The notes beneath the pieces were generated by a model. It saw nothing but the letters and a program-made list of their open reading frames with translations, ran no database searches and was not told where the DNA came from. The translations under genes were made by a program, and so were the position numbers. A stretch of 64,000 nt of DNA from Semisulcospira habei (taxonomy: Eukaryota > Mollusca > Gastropoda > Semisulcospiridae): contig BTPG01000004.1 in NCBI GenBank assembly GCA_036245525.1, positions 160,460,230-160,524,229 on the forward strand, in the 5' to 3' direction. Positions 1 to 9,665 of this stretch are shown one piece after another (positions within the stretch are counted from its first letter, which is position 1; each line of letters opens with the position of its first letter).

Positions 1-39
1 CAATGTACAACCAACGAACTGTTGGCTCACATACGATAG

Positions 40-420
40 CAAAAGTGTCTTTTAGGTAATGGGCCATCTGGTGTCTGTGGTAAACTTTAATTTTGGCATT
101 TTCTTGGAGACTATTCAAGCCTCAGACTTCAAACTTGGCCCAAGGATACTTTGTAGCGTAACCTTTCTAAACATACCAATTTCAGTGACCTCTCAAAGTC
201 AAGGTCACAGGGGTCCAAAAAATTAGCCATATTTTGGCACAGATTGTTTCCCTCAAATACTATTTTCAACTTCAGACCCAAACTTGGTACAGATACCTGA
301 TAGTAAGACCTTTCTATGCACACTAATTTGGATGACCCCTTGTAAAGTTAAAGGGTCACAGGAGGGCGGCAATTGTGTGAAAAATGCCAATTTTTGATAG
401 AATTCTAGTTTTCATCAAAG
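40..420 (+). repeat. Dispersed AAGGTCAC repeat, copy 1
   Basis: This non-coding block contains the phrases 'gtaaactttaa.tttggcattttc', 'ggcccaaggatactttg' and 'tcaaggtcacaggg'. The same phrases recur in the same order near 34.0, 37.5, 40.4, 41.3, 48.7 and 50.95 kb, so this is an interspersed family. No reading frame is conserved between copies. Boundaries are approximate. Confidence 0.6.
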
Positions 421-627
421 TTTTTGCCACTTTTTCTGTCAAATTTTGCACAAAGGTAGCTGATGACGTACCCACTTTACAGGTGCGACTTTTGGATTGA
501 TATTGCACATCACATGATGTGAATGATTAAAGGCCCTGCTTTTGACATGATTCAGCCACACACACTCTACAAACTAGTTAACATGAACATAAATGCCTCC
601 ATAAATGCCTCTATGATTCTTTGAGTT

Positions 628-860
628 TTGGACTGTCTTGCTAACCACCCACAGTATGTCAGAATTAGTTTGGATCTAATCTCAGATGTGCTTTTTACCA
701 ACACCAGTGCGCCACAGGGGGTCTGTCGTCTTTTTTGTTTTTTGTGTACACAGCAGACTGTGGAGTCACACGTGATGACTGTGTCACGGACAAATACGCT
801 GAAGACACGACACTGACAGGAGAGATTACAGATGAGGACGACATAGTGACTATGTCGTCC
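628..860 (+). pseudogene. Decayed LINE reverse transcriptase fragment (CR1/Rex1-like)
   Basis: One frame carries a 'SAPQGV' phrase, matching the conserved xPQG motif of LINE reverse transcriptases. A shifted frame just downstream carries 'KYAEDTTL', a decayed version of the catalytic (Y/F)ADD motif. The fragment is short, frame-shifted and lacks the rest of the polymerase. The relic at 37.7-38.8 kb has the same motif layout (TPQGC then KFADDMAVV), so both may come from related elements. Confidence 0.55.
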
Positions 861-943
861 TATGATAGTCATACACTGTTCATAACAGTGCTGCTAGTGC
901 TAATTTTGAAGGACACGGACTACAGCTCTCGCTGATTTCGTCT

Positions 944-1119
944 GGGGGGGGGGGGGGGGGGGGGGGGGGAGGAAGAAATCAGTCTGCCGGTCTGTTGCTC
1001 CGTTGCGCAGTGGCTGGTGGTGTTGCCGGGGCGGGGCGGGTGGTGATGGTGGAGGAGGCGGGTGGTGTGGCCGGTGAACCGTTGCTTAGTGCCAGGCTGG
1101 GGGGGGGGGGGGGGGGGGG
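944..1119 (+). repeat. Two long G homopolymer runs
   Basis: Runs of 26 G (944-969) and 21 G (1099-1119) lie about 130 bases apart in GT- and GGT-rich sequence. They may form G-quadruplexes, and their exact lengths are prone to sequencing error. No gene is evident here. Confidence 0.8.
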
Positions 1120-1627
1120 AGGGGTTTGGAGTGCCAGCCACTCTAAAAGGTGTTGTATGAGTGGTGGCGGGGATGGTGGTGGCTGGAGGAACCGTTACTG
1201 GCTGTAGGGTCTGGGTAGTTGGCGGGGAGGTGGTGGTGGTCAGTGGATTCTAGGCTTGTTTGAGAAAACTCCAAAACTCCGATCATTTAATGTAAGCACT
1301 CAGCTTTTACAGATGTTTTACTGCTCCAGTATTGTTAGCGTTCTAACGTTTGGACTGATATGCTTCAGCACAGGGCATCGGCAGCAAGCAGCAACTTGTG
1401 CAGCATGCATCAGTCACCCGACACTTGCACAGACAGGACAAATGATAAATAATAATAATAATAATTACGGTATTTATAATGCTCTTATCTTATAATAATT
1501 ATAACTCTAAGTGCGCACTCGCAACTCGCACACGCATGCGCACGCTTTAGACAATGACTCACGTAACACAAATAGTGAAGATACCTTACGATGGTCAGCT
1601 TGGGGTGGGGAGTGTGGTGATATAGTG

Positions 1628-1770
1628 CTAGAACTGTTGAAAGAGGTGAGTTTTGAGGGCGGACTGGAAGGAGGAGAGCGAGTGTTTCTGACGGAGAGAG
1701 AGTGGGAGAGTGTTCCAGGTGGATGGACCGTATACTGAGAAGGAGCGGGGGCCGAAACTGCTGAGTTTGG
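1628..1770 (-). pseudogene. LINE reverse transcriptase C-terminal remnant
   Basis: On the minus strand this encodes 'FGPRSFSVYGPSTWNTLP' followed by 'SLSSFQSALKTHLF'. This is the typical C-terminal tail of CR1/L2/Rex1-type LINE polyproteins (FG.RSFS..GP..WN.LP...K..LKT.LF). Only this tail is recognisable, as expected for a 5'-truncated LINE copy. Confidence 0.6.
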
Positions 1771-1887
1771 GTGAAGAATACCATATATGGCAGGTCTTGC
1801 TTGACAACTGACAACAACAAAACTGGCAGAATTTTAGACACAAAGTACACATACGCCTCCCTGGACTTTTCATGATCATAATATATA

Positions 1888-2775
1888 CAGTGGAGTCCAG
1901 TTAACACGAACTCGCTTAACACGAATTTCCGGTTAACACGAACCGCTTTTGCATTCCCGGCTGACGGCCTTCTTATTATGTATTAAAATTTCACTGATAA
2001 CACGAAATGCTTAACACAAAATTTCGCTTAACACGAAGCTGTTTTCGGTTCCCGACCAGAGCAATTTCACTATTATTCACCTGTTTAACACGAACACACA
2101 TTCCAGTCTCAAACACCGAAAACCGACTCATGGGGCACTGCACGTGTCGCTCTCGTGCTGTAGTACACATGACACATGAACGAACTCTAGCCTGTGATTG
2201 GCTGAATAGCCTTCAGTCGTTGTAATCCGTCTTCTCATTGGCTAGTGTTTCTGAACTGAATTCATGCATCATTCGTGTATCAACACTCCCTCAATTCAGT
2301 TAACTACCCATCACGGCTACCCCCAAGGTAAAACAGAAGTCGACTACGCTTGAAGTGAAAAAACAAGATTAATGAGATCCACGATTGTCTCTCTACACGG
2401 GCTGTCAATAACGCAAGACCGACTTCGATCATGGCCCGTTTTTTAAATGACTTTGACTGTGTTGCTTTTACCGATGCCAGATGCCCGTGTTGCTTTTACT
2501 TTACTATGGATTTTACATGATGGATTTTACATTAACTACGTGAGCTGTACACATATCCTTGTGTTTTCCTAGCCAGCAGAACGTAATGTAAGCATATATA
2601 GTACAATAATATGCACTTTTAACCTCGTACTCATTAATGCACACATCTCTTACACACTTTTTCCTTGCCAGGAGGGCCGTGATCAATTTTGAGGCCATAT
2701 TGGTTAACACGAAATACGGTTAACACGAAGTGATTTTCCGTGTCCCCAGAAATTCGTGTTAAGCGGACTCCACTG
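1888..2775. mobile_element. Non-autonomous pogo/Tigger-like DNA transposon
   Basis: An 888-bp element begins CAGTGGAGTCCAG and ends in its inverted complement ACTCCACTG. It is flanked by TA on both sides (1886-1887, 2776-2777), the target duplication of the Tc1/mariner-pogo group. The subterminal sequence repeats TTAACACGAA many times near both ends, as Tigger-type termini do. No transposase frame remains, so it is probably a deletion derivative. Confidence 0.8.
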
Positions 2776-2984
2776 TATCTGCATTCGAATGGGAGTTTTA
2801 TAGGTTCTCCTGACTTCTGTACAGTTTATTCAGCCTGTAAGTCTCCTCCGTTGTAATGTCAGCCATTTTTGTAGTTCCCAGAAAAAAAATGAGATCTCCA
2901 TTCTGACTGGCTGATTCTGTGCAATATGGGGTGCATCAAGCAGCAGAAATAAAACCTGCTTTGTTCCTTGTGTTGATTGTTTCT

Positions 2985-5013
2985 GAAGCTGGGTATAGGC
3001 CGTCGACGCGAGACCTCCAGCGACTCCTTCTACTTCGATTTTACTCCAGGTGGTTCCCAGTCTCTTGATGTCTGCTTGGAGGTCTTGAAGCCAGGTGTTT
3101 CTCGGCCTGCCTCTTTTCCTCTTTCCCTGGGGGTTCCATGACCATGCCTGCCTAGTGATACTGGAAAATGGCTTTCTCAGACTGTGACCAATCCATCCCC
3201 ATCTTCTTCGTCCAATTTCATTCTCTGCTGTTATCTGCTCTGTTCTCTCCCAGAGTCTAACGTTGCTGATCTTCTCTGGCCAGTGGATTTTCAAGATTCT
3301 TCTAAGGTAACTGTTTATGAAGATCTGTACTCTGTTGACTGTGGTTTTTGTCAACCTCCAAGTCTCTGCTCCATATAGGAGAACTGCTTTTACGTTTGAG
3401 TTGAAAATCTGGACTTTGGTGTGTTGTGGCAGCTCTCTGGAACTCCACACTATTTTCAGCTGGAGAAAGGCTGCTCTGGCTTTACCGATTCGTGCTCTGA
3501 CATCTGCATCAGTGCCATCTTTTTTGTCGATGATGCTCCCGAGATAGGTGAAGGACTCCACCACCTCCAACGGGGTGCCAGCAAGCAAGACTGGTTCTTC
3601 CCTGGTTGCGTTCAGCCTCATTGTCTTTGTTTTCTGTTTGTGGATGGTGAGGCCCACTTGGGATGAGATGTCAGCAAGCCTCGTGGTCTTGTCCTGCATT
3701 TGTTGATGAGTGTGGGACAGTAATGCTAAGTCGTCCGCAAAATCGAGGTCGTCAAGCTGTGTCCACTGTATTCCAATTCGTCTGTGCTCTGTGGTCATCT
3801 TCATGACCCAGTCTATGGCCAGTAGGAAGAGGAACGGAGACAGCAAACACCCCTGCCTGACAACAGTTCTGACCTGGAGCTCCCTGGTGAACTGCCCTTC
3901 ATGGCTCACGCGACATGTCATGCCATCGTAGCTGCTCTTGATCAGGCGGATGAGTTTTGTGGGTACACCATAGTGTCGTAGGAGTTTCCACAAAGTTTCT
4001 CGGTCCACGCTGTCAAATGCTTTCTCGTTATCCATAAAGTTGACGTACAGCGGCGAGCTCCACTCCAGAGACTGCTCCATGATGATGCGGAGAGTGGCAA
4101 TCTGGTCTGTACATGATTGGTTTTTCCTGAATCCTGCTTGCTGGTCTCTCAGCTGGGGGTCGACGGAGCTCTTCATTCTAACTAGGATGATCCTGTTGAA
4201 GACCTTTTCTGGTACTGACAGCAAGGTGAATCCTCTGTAGTTGGAACACTTGCTGAGGTTGCCTTTCTTGGGAAGCTTGATTAGGTATCCTTCCTTCCAG
4301 TCAGCCGGCATCCCCTCCTCTTCCCCCACCCGGGTCTGCCCTGGGGGACTTGGGTGGGGTTAGGTATTTTTTAGTTCCCAGGGTCACCCTGGTCAGCCCC
4401 ACAGGGTGGGTTTTTCTCTCAATTCTGGGGCATGTGTTTCTGTCTACCCTTTATCCATTCACCTGTATTTGCCTTTTTAAAACTCTCCCTACTGTCTGCA
4501 CTGCCTGTAGCGCTTGATATTGGATGTGTGTTGCTAAATGGTCTTAGCTTTATTTAGGCCCTATGTGTTAGGTTTATTTAACGTATTTGACCGGCTGGTG
4601 ACATACATTCAATGTTCTGTTTAGTTTTTTTTTCACAAGCAGTGCAGGCACGTCCTGAGAAAGCCTTGTTGCTGTCGGGACGTTAAGCAATGTACAATCA
4701 ATCAATCAACCCCTCCTCTTCCCAGATCTTTCCAAACAGTGGGTACAGCATCTCTACTGTTGTTTGTAGGTCTGCCTTCAGAGCCTCTGCTGTGATGCCA
4801 TATGGCCCTGCTGCTTTGCCGTTCTTCAAAAATGCCCGGCTGGGTCTGTCACAGCTGATGGGTTGGTCAGTCTCTGCTGGCTGGATGTCTGGGGGGTCGG
4901 GTGGGGTGGGTCTGTTCAGTAACTCTTCAAAATACTCGGTCCATCTGTCGAGTTGGTCTGCCTTGTCTGCAATAGGCTTGCCTTCTTTGTCTTTTACTGG
5001 TCTTTCTGTATGG
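2985..5013 (-). pseudogene. RTE-like LINE copy A, 3' half (reverse transcriptase)
   Basis: On the minus strand this encodes most of a LINE polyprotein: the linker after the endonuclease, the reverse transcriptase with 'VRQGCLLSPFLF' and catalytic 'DFADDLALLSHT', and the C-terminal region with 'RRRWGWIGHSLRKP' and 'GKRKRGRPRNTW'. Copies B (41.5-44.2 kb) and C (55.0-58.2 kb) are close relatives. A SINE interrupts it at 4326-4709. Homology stops abruptly at 5013 inside a GTATGGCCATAC sequence, and the missing 5' half resumes with ATGGCCATAC at 29595, so the two are best read as one split copy. The RTE label rests on resemblance to SR2/RTE-type proteins. Confidence 0.85.
4326..4709 (+). mobile_element. 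SINE-like element, copy 1
   Basis: This ~384-bp unit starts CCACCCGGGTCTGCCCTGGG and ends GTTAAGCAATGTACAATC plus an (AATC)n tail. It is flanked by a 14-bp duplication CCCCTCCTCTTCCC (4312-4325 and 4710-4723). It interrupts the reverse transcriptase of LINE copy A. Several near-identical copies elsewhere share the same 5' end, so this is a full-length short retroposon. It carries the 'CCCTTTRTCC' diagnostic sequence of the more numerous subfamily. Confidence 0.85.
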
Positions 5014-5066
5014 TGTAACGCACGCAGACTTGCCCACAGTCGTACGCACAGACTCTCACGCAACAG
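5014..5066. mobile_element. Left end of a TGT...ACA element (solo-LTR-like)
   Basis: LINE copy A is interrupted exactly here by sequence beginning TGTAACGCACG. The matching right end ...TTCATCACA lies at 29594, and ATGG is duplicated at both junctions (5010-5013, 29595-29598). TG...CA ends and a 4-bp duplication are typical of LTR retrotransposons. Only 53 bp lie left of the virus; the rest is at 28392-29594. The LTR identity is inferred. Confidence 0.5.
5059..5066. other. Target site duplication of the virus, left copy
   Basis: CGCAACAG directly precedes the first base of the left terminal repeat. The identical octamer directly follows the right terminal repeat at 28384-28391. Polintons normally duplicate 6 bp; here 8 match. 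Confidence 0.7.
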
Positions 5067-5312
5067 AGAGAGACAATAGGAGAGGACTAAGAATCAAATT
5101 TCAATAAGGCCGCACCGATCTATAAATCTCGCCTTTATTGAAATTAAAATCTGTGACGCACCGTGGCCTCTCTATTATCACATAATCACCCTTTTGTTTT
5201 TTGAAAAAGTGGCGACCATGAATAGTGCGGCCTTTTTGATTTTTGATACATTAGTCCTCTCCTATTGTCTCTCTCTATAACTATTGTCTCTGACAACACT
5301 TAAACATGTACT
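5067..5312. repeat. Left terminal inverted repeat with internal palindrome
   Basis: The outer 210 bp (5067-5276) form a palindrome. The arm starting AGAGAGACAATAGGAGAGG pairs with its complement ending at 5276, and the match continues imperfectly for about 50 bp to GGCCGCAC. The next ~36 bp (TAACTATTGTCTCTGACAA...) match the inner part of the right repeat in inverted orientation. The layout equals that of the right end, although the base sequence of the arms has diverged. Confidence 0.8.
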
Positions 5313-7166
5313 GTTAATTTGTTTTAATGTTTATGAACTTTACCCTTAAAGCTCTGAACCCATAGCTACAGTAAACACTGAACCGGGAAGTGAAATCGAG
5401 TAGACGGTAAAATCCCCAGTAGTTGACTGCCTTGCACCGAGAACATGAGGTTTTACAGAGTCTAAGATCCTCATGAGCCTAGATTTTTATAAGTGGACAC
5501 AGGTCAGATCCTCAAGAGTCTCGGACTCCAGGCATAACCCGTGTTTTCAAGTAATAGTCTACTTTTGTTTGTTAGCTCTCTCCTAGCGAGTATGCTGGCG
5601 GGTGAGGTTTCAAATATAGTTGGGTCGTTGTGACTTGAATACATGAGTGCAAACAAGTACACGGCTCTCAGCCCATGCGTGGACAAAAGCCTTTCTCGAG
5701 CATAACAGCTTGTTATGATAAAACCATATTGACTGCGTTATTCACTTAAACAGGACTGAAAGTGAGTTAAATTTCTTAGCATTACACCACGTTGCATACG
5801 CAAACACACACACACACACGCACTGACACACACATACACGTACACACACACAAACACATGAATAAACATACACGTACACACACAAACACATGAATAAACA
5901 TACACGTACACTCACACATATACACACACGCTCAGACAGACACACACACACCTTCTACATAAAATAACATTTCATTTGGTATATACTGACAGAGACGATT
6001 TATGAGGAACAAATTTTTCTGTTAGCTAGCCTACCCTTTTACAGTAGACGTTTATGCATACAATTCAGTACACTGTCCCCATTTCTTTCATGCTACGCTT
6101 GACAAGAGAGGGTCTTTAGAAAGGGGACAGCCCTGTGTTGACACAGCTCGAGCATAATACCTTGTTATTGACTGTGTCACTGATTTAAAACGACACAGAT
6201 AACACTTTTTATCACAGGCCTTTTAAATCTTGTCTACCACTGTACATTGAGGTCTAGATTCACAGATTCACATGAGCTCCGTTTCACAACATTTTCGATT
6301 TCTGGGGAACTAACAGACGCATAACTCTCACTGTGTACACACAGTACTGGTATATGTATAATTTCTGTTCATAACATATCTTTAGAATTCTATGCAGTCA
6401 GATTTCAATTGACTTGACTACACAAATCTAAGTGCATTCATGTACACAACGCTTTGAATCAACCCATACGTGGACAAAAGCCTCGGCGTTTCTATGTACG
6501 CACACACCTCTGTTGCTACTCGCTTTATCTGCGCAACCAGCACCCTGGTCAGGTCGGGACCAAGTGGAACTTTTAAAACACACACACACACACACACACA
6601 CTCACTAACACCCAAACAACACAGACACGCATACACAACTTACCGGTTTACAGAGCTTACGTCATACATCTCAACCGGTAAATGGTACAATGAATAAATT
6701 ATAACACATTCGGTCATTTTAACACTAACCGGCAAGAATAAGACCGATCCGGCAATACCTGATCCTAAAATCGATCTTGGTCTTTCCAAAATGCTATGAA
6801 TAACTAAATGAGTAACAAGCCTGACGAGTCTTATGCTACCCGACCAGACTTGTCGAGCAAGTTTTGTGAGCTGGGGGTTTCTGTATGTGTGTTGTTGATT
6901 TTCAGTTGCGGCGAGAAGTTGCAAGAGCCCTCAGTCACACGCATGCCATGTAATCGCGCAGGCGAACACACACGCGCACACACGCGCACGCACGCACATA
7001 CACACGCACGCACGCACACACACACGCGCACACACACGCGCACGCACGCACACACACACACACACGCACGCACGCACGCACGCACGCACTTTTCACACAA
7101 TGGGACATACCGGGCCACCCATTACCCCACCACCCATTACCCCACCACCCATTTCCCCCCCCCACC
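5313..7166. other. Left arm of the virus without recognisable genes
   Basis: No convincing coding frame is present. The arm holds (CA)n microsatellites (about 5803-5950, 6576-6602, 6965-7090). It also has degenerate internal repeats: 'cccatgcgtggacaaaagcct' near 5673 recurs as 'cccatacgtggacaaaagcct' near 6462, and 'cgagcataac.gcttgttat' near 5697 recurs near 6150. The short frames across the microsatellites are artefacts of dinucleotide repeats. Confidence 0.6.
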
Positions 7167-7181
7167 CCTGTCTGGGCGAAC

Positions 7182-7971
7182 CCCCACCCGGGTCTGCCCT
7201 GGGGGACTTGGGTGGGGTTAGGTACTTTTTAGTTCCCAGGGTCACCCTGGTCAGCCCCACAGGGTGAGTTTTTCTCTCTATTCTGGGGCATGTGTTTCTG
7301 TCTACCCGAGGTCCATTCACCTGTATTTGCCTTTTTCCCCCACCCGGGTCTGCCCTGGGGGACTTGGGTGGGGTTAGGTATTTTTTAGTTCCCAGGGTCA
7401 CCCTGGTCAGCCCCACAGGGTGGGTTTTTCTCTCTATTCTGGGGCATGTGTTTCTGTCTACCCTTTGTCCATTCACCTGTATTTGCCTTTTTAAAACTCT
7501 CCCTACTGTCTGCACTGCCTGTAGCTCTTGATATTGGATGTGTGTTGCTAAATGGTCTTAGCTTTATTTATGCCCCATGTTGTAGGTTTATTTAATGTAT
7601 TTGACCGGCTGGCGACATACATTCAATTTTCTGTTTAGTTTTTTTTTCACAAGCAGTGCAGGCACGTCCTGAGAAAGCCTTGTTGCTGTCGGGACGTTAA
7701 GCAATGTACAATAATAATAATAATGTATTTGCCTTTTTAAAACTCTCCTTACTGTCTGCACTGCCTGTAGCTCTTGATATTGGATGTGTGTTGCTAAATG
7801 GTCTTAGCTTTATTTAGGCCCCATGTGTTAGGTTTATTTAACGTATTTGACCGGCTGGCGACATACATTTAATGTTCTGTTTAGGTTTTTTTTTTCACAA
7901 GCAGTGCAGGCACGTCCTGAGAAAGCCTTGTTGCTGTCGGGACGTTAAGCAATGTACAATCAATCAATCAA
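7182..7971 (+). mobile_element. SINE copy 2 (outer, split by another SINE)
   Basis: The outer SINE occupies 7182-7336 and 7739-7971. It is flanked by a 15-bp duplication CCTGTCTGGGCGAAC (7167-7181 and 7972-7986). It is cut in two by a second SINE of the same family. It carries the 'CCCGAGGTCC' variant, shared with the copies at 13058 and 18430. Confidence 0.85.
7337..7723 (+). mobile_element. SINE copy 3, nested inside copy 2
   Basis: This complete copy has the 'CCCTTTGTCC' variant and is inserted into the older SINE. The 15-bp duplication TGTATTTGCCTTTTT is seen at 7322-7336 and 7724-7738. Its tail is (AAT)n rather than (AATC)n. The nesting shows that this copy inserted after the outer one. 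Confidence 0.85.
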
Positions 7972-7986
7972 CCTGTCTGGGCGAAC

Positions 7987-8968
7987 AGGTTTTGTTTGCC
8001 AGCGTAGCGTGTCATTTGATTTTCAGCTCCCAGCCAGGTTTCAATTCCAGTGCCGTGTGTGTGTCAACTGTCACTTTGAAAACATGCTATTTGAGCCAAA
8101 CAGGTTTTGTTAGAGGTTGGTACATAACACACATACGCACTGACACACAGACAAACACACGCACGCACACACACACATATGTACACACACGCACACAGAA
8201 CATGTTTACATAAAAACACCTACACGCCAGTGTACAGCAATACACAGCTCAACACTCAGTTCAGTTATTTTAGGGTTCGGTTCACAGTGTCTTTTGTATA
8301 ACTGAGTGACGCTATGAGTCGTCTGCTCTACTAAATCCCTTTTATGAGAACATTAAAACAAACAAACATGTTTTATTGTACATTTTCAGTAGCCCACTCG
8401 ATCACAGATTCTTATGAGCATGGCGAGATTCTCAAGAGCCACTGTTTTTTATTGGGTTTGAGTCAACTGTAAAGATTTCTGAATCTCTGCATAATCCAAG
8501 GACACACACACAAACACGAGACATGACACTGAGCTAAGCCAACAAATGTACATACCTGAAATCACTATCCTCGCTACACACAAACAGGAACAATATCCTC
8601 AATGAATACTCTATTGCAAACAAACTCACTCACAAATCAGTGACGCAGTTATTAAGTCTACCAAGGTCATTCTTGAGTATGCCACATATAGTCTATGGGA
8701 GATAACTCTGTATAGTGGTTCAATCTTCCAAGTGATTATGCCCCTTAAGTCATTGACCATACGTAGTGTTTTATCCCTGAATGAGTGTATCTGGGGTTTG
8801 AATCTAAATCCATTTAGCTTACATAGAAGCAGTAACACAGTGTAAACGTAAAACGTTACTGACAATATTGCTGGAGTGATGCAAACGTAAAAGGTTACTG
8901 TTCAGTGTAATTTTCTAGAAACATGATTCTGCTTGATAACAATTTATACATTTGTTTGTCCAATAAAA
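7987..8968. other. Non-coding stretch before the first viral gene
   Basis: This holds a CA/CACG microsatellite (about 8125-8190) and otherwise AT-rich DNA. Immediately upstream of the first gene are two direct copies of AAACGTAAAA(C/G)GTTACTG (about 8844-8861 and 8883-8900), a possible regulatory or replication repeat. No coding frame is convincing. Confidence 0.45.
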
Positions 8969-9313
8969 ATGACAGACAGACAAATCATACAAGTGCTTGA
9001 TATCTCACACTGTTTCAAAGATGTTATGCATTTTACTGACTTAATATTACCCAAACAGACTAACATAAGCCTTTCAGCACCATCAGAAATATATGCTACA
9101 TATAGTGTGACTTTGGATTATGTTGATGAGCATCCAGACGTGGAGCGCATGACAGTTGATTTAAAGACACCTACTTTTAAAGTTGATGATACCAACTATG
9201 GTTGGTTAGGGGAAGTTTGTTATAGCATATTTAAACAACTACGCAAACTAAATGTTTATATTGACAGTGTTACAGTTAATAAAGTGGTATTACACAAGGT
9301 GAGCCAGCAGTAA
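8969..9313 (+). CDS. Small viral protein of unknown function (114 aa)
   Basis: An intact frame begins MTDRQIIQVLDISHC and ends VVLHKVSQQ. The start is placed at 8969 because ATG is preceded by TTGTCCAATAAAA, nearly the same context as the next gene (GGACAAATAAAA before ATG at 9350); an upstream in-frame start would use a non-ATG codon. It has no signal peptide or membrane segment and contains no motif I recognise. It lies just upstream of the polymerase gene in the same direction, which suggests an early or replication-linked role, but that is inference from position only. Confidence 0.6.
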   Translation: MTDRQIIQVLDISHCFKDVMHFTDLILPKQTNISLSAPSEIYATYSVTLDYVDEHPDVERMTVDLKTPTFKVDDTNYGWLGEVCYSIFKQLRKLNVYIDSVTVNKVVLHKVSQQ

Positions 9314-9349
9314 TATTTTTTCATTTATTATTTTGTCGGACAAATAAAA

Positions 9350-9655
9350 ATGACGGACAATGTTCAAAACCCTGGCCCACCAAGTTTAAGAAACGTGTTT
9401 CACACAACAAACTTACCCATATCCAATACTAATAATGTTTATGAATCAATAGAAAACTCTTTTTCTGTCATACAACAAAATCTTCTGACAGGCAGTGTGA
9501 AGATTCAGATTGTTGCAAAAATCGAATTCACTAGAATGGGCGGTGAGATAATTGTATCGTATATATCAACAAGACAACACACAGTTAACACAAGAAGAGA
9601 ATTAAAAAACGTGTTTAGAGACAGACCTATTACCAGACTTTCTACAGGCAATTGA
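9350..9655 (+). pseudogene. polB: DNA polymerase B, N-terminal fragment (separated by a frameshift)
   Basis: This frame starts at an ATG in the AATAAAAATG context. Its 'ARMGGE'-like stretch (FTRMGGEIIVSYISTR) matches the region that normally precedes the KGSGW segment in Polinton polymerases. It ends at a stop at 9653-9655. The reading frame appropriate to the family moves to the frame of the next entry somewhere between about 9615 and 9650. The likely cause is a one-base or similar small indel that separates the N-terminus from the rest of the enzyme. This fragment therefore belongs to the polymerase gene rather than being an independent gene. Confidence 0.7.
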
Positions 9656-9665
9656 CAGTGCAAAA

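Noticed and set aside
2830..2984. Continuation of LINE copy A's protein beyond the family end
   Set aside because: Similarity to copy C ends at about 2985; the rest is read-through into flanking sequence.
5067..5276. The left palindrome as an independent MITE
   Set aside because: It has no duplication of its own on both sides. The flank CGCAACAG pairs with the far end at 28384, and a matching palindrome sits there in mirror position.
7093..7515. Repeated minus-strand frames beginning MQTVGRVLKRQIQVNG, seen at many places
   Set aside because: They lie wholly within the SINE copies in antisense and recur wherever the SINE does; they are shadows, not genes.
5742..8213. Cys/Val- or His/Thr-rich frames over the CA repeats
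   Set aside because: Dinucleotide repeats read as codons give these; no other coding signal.
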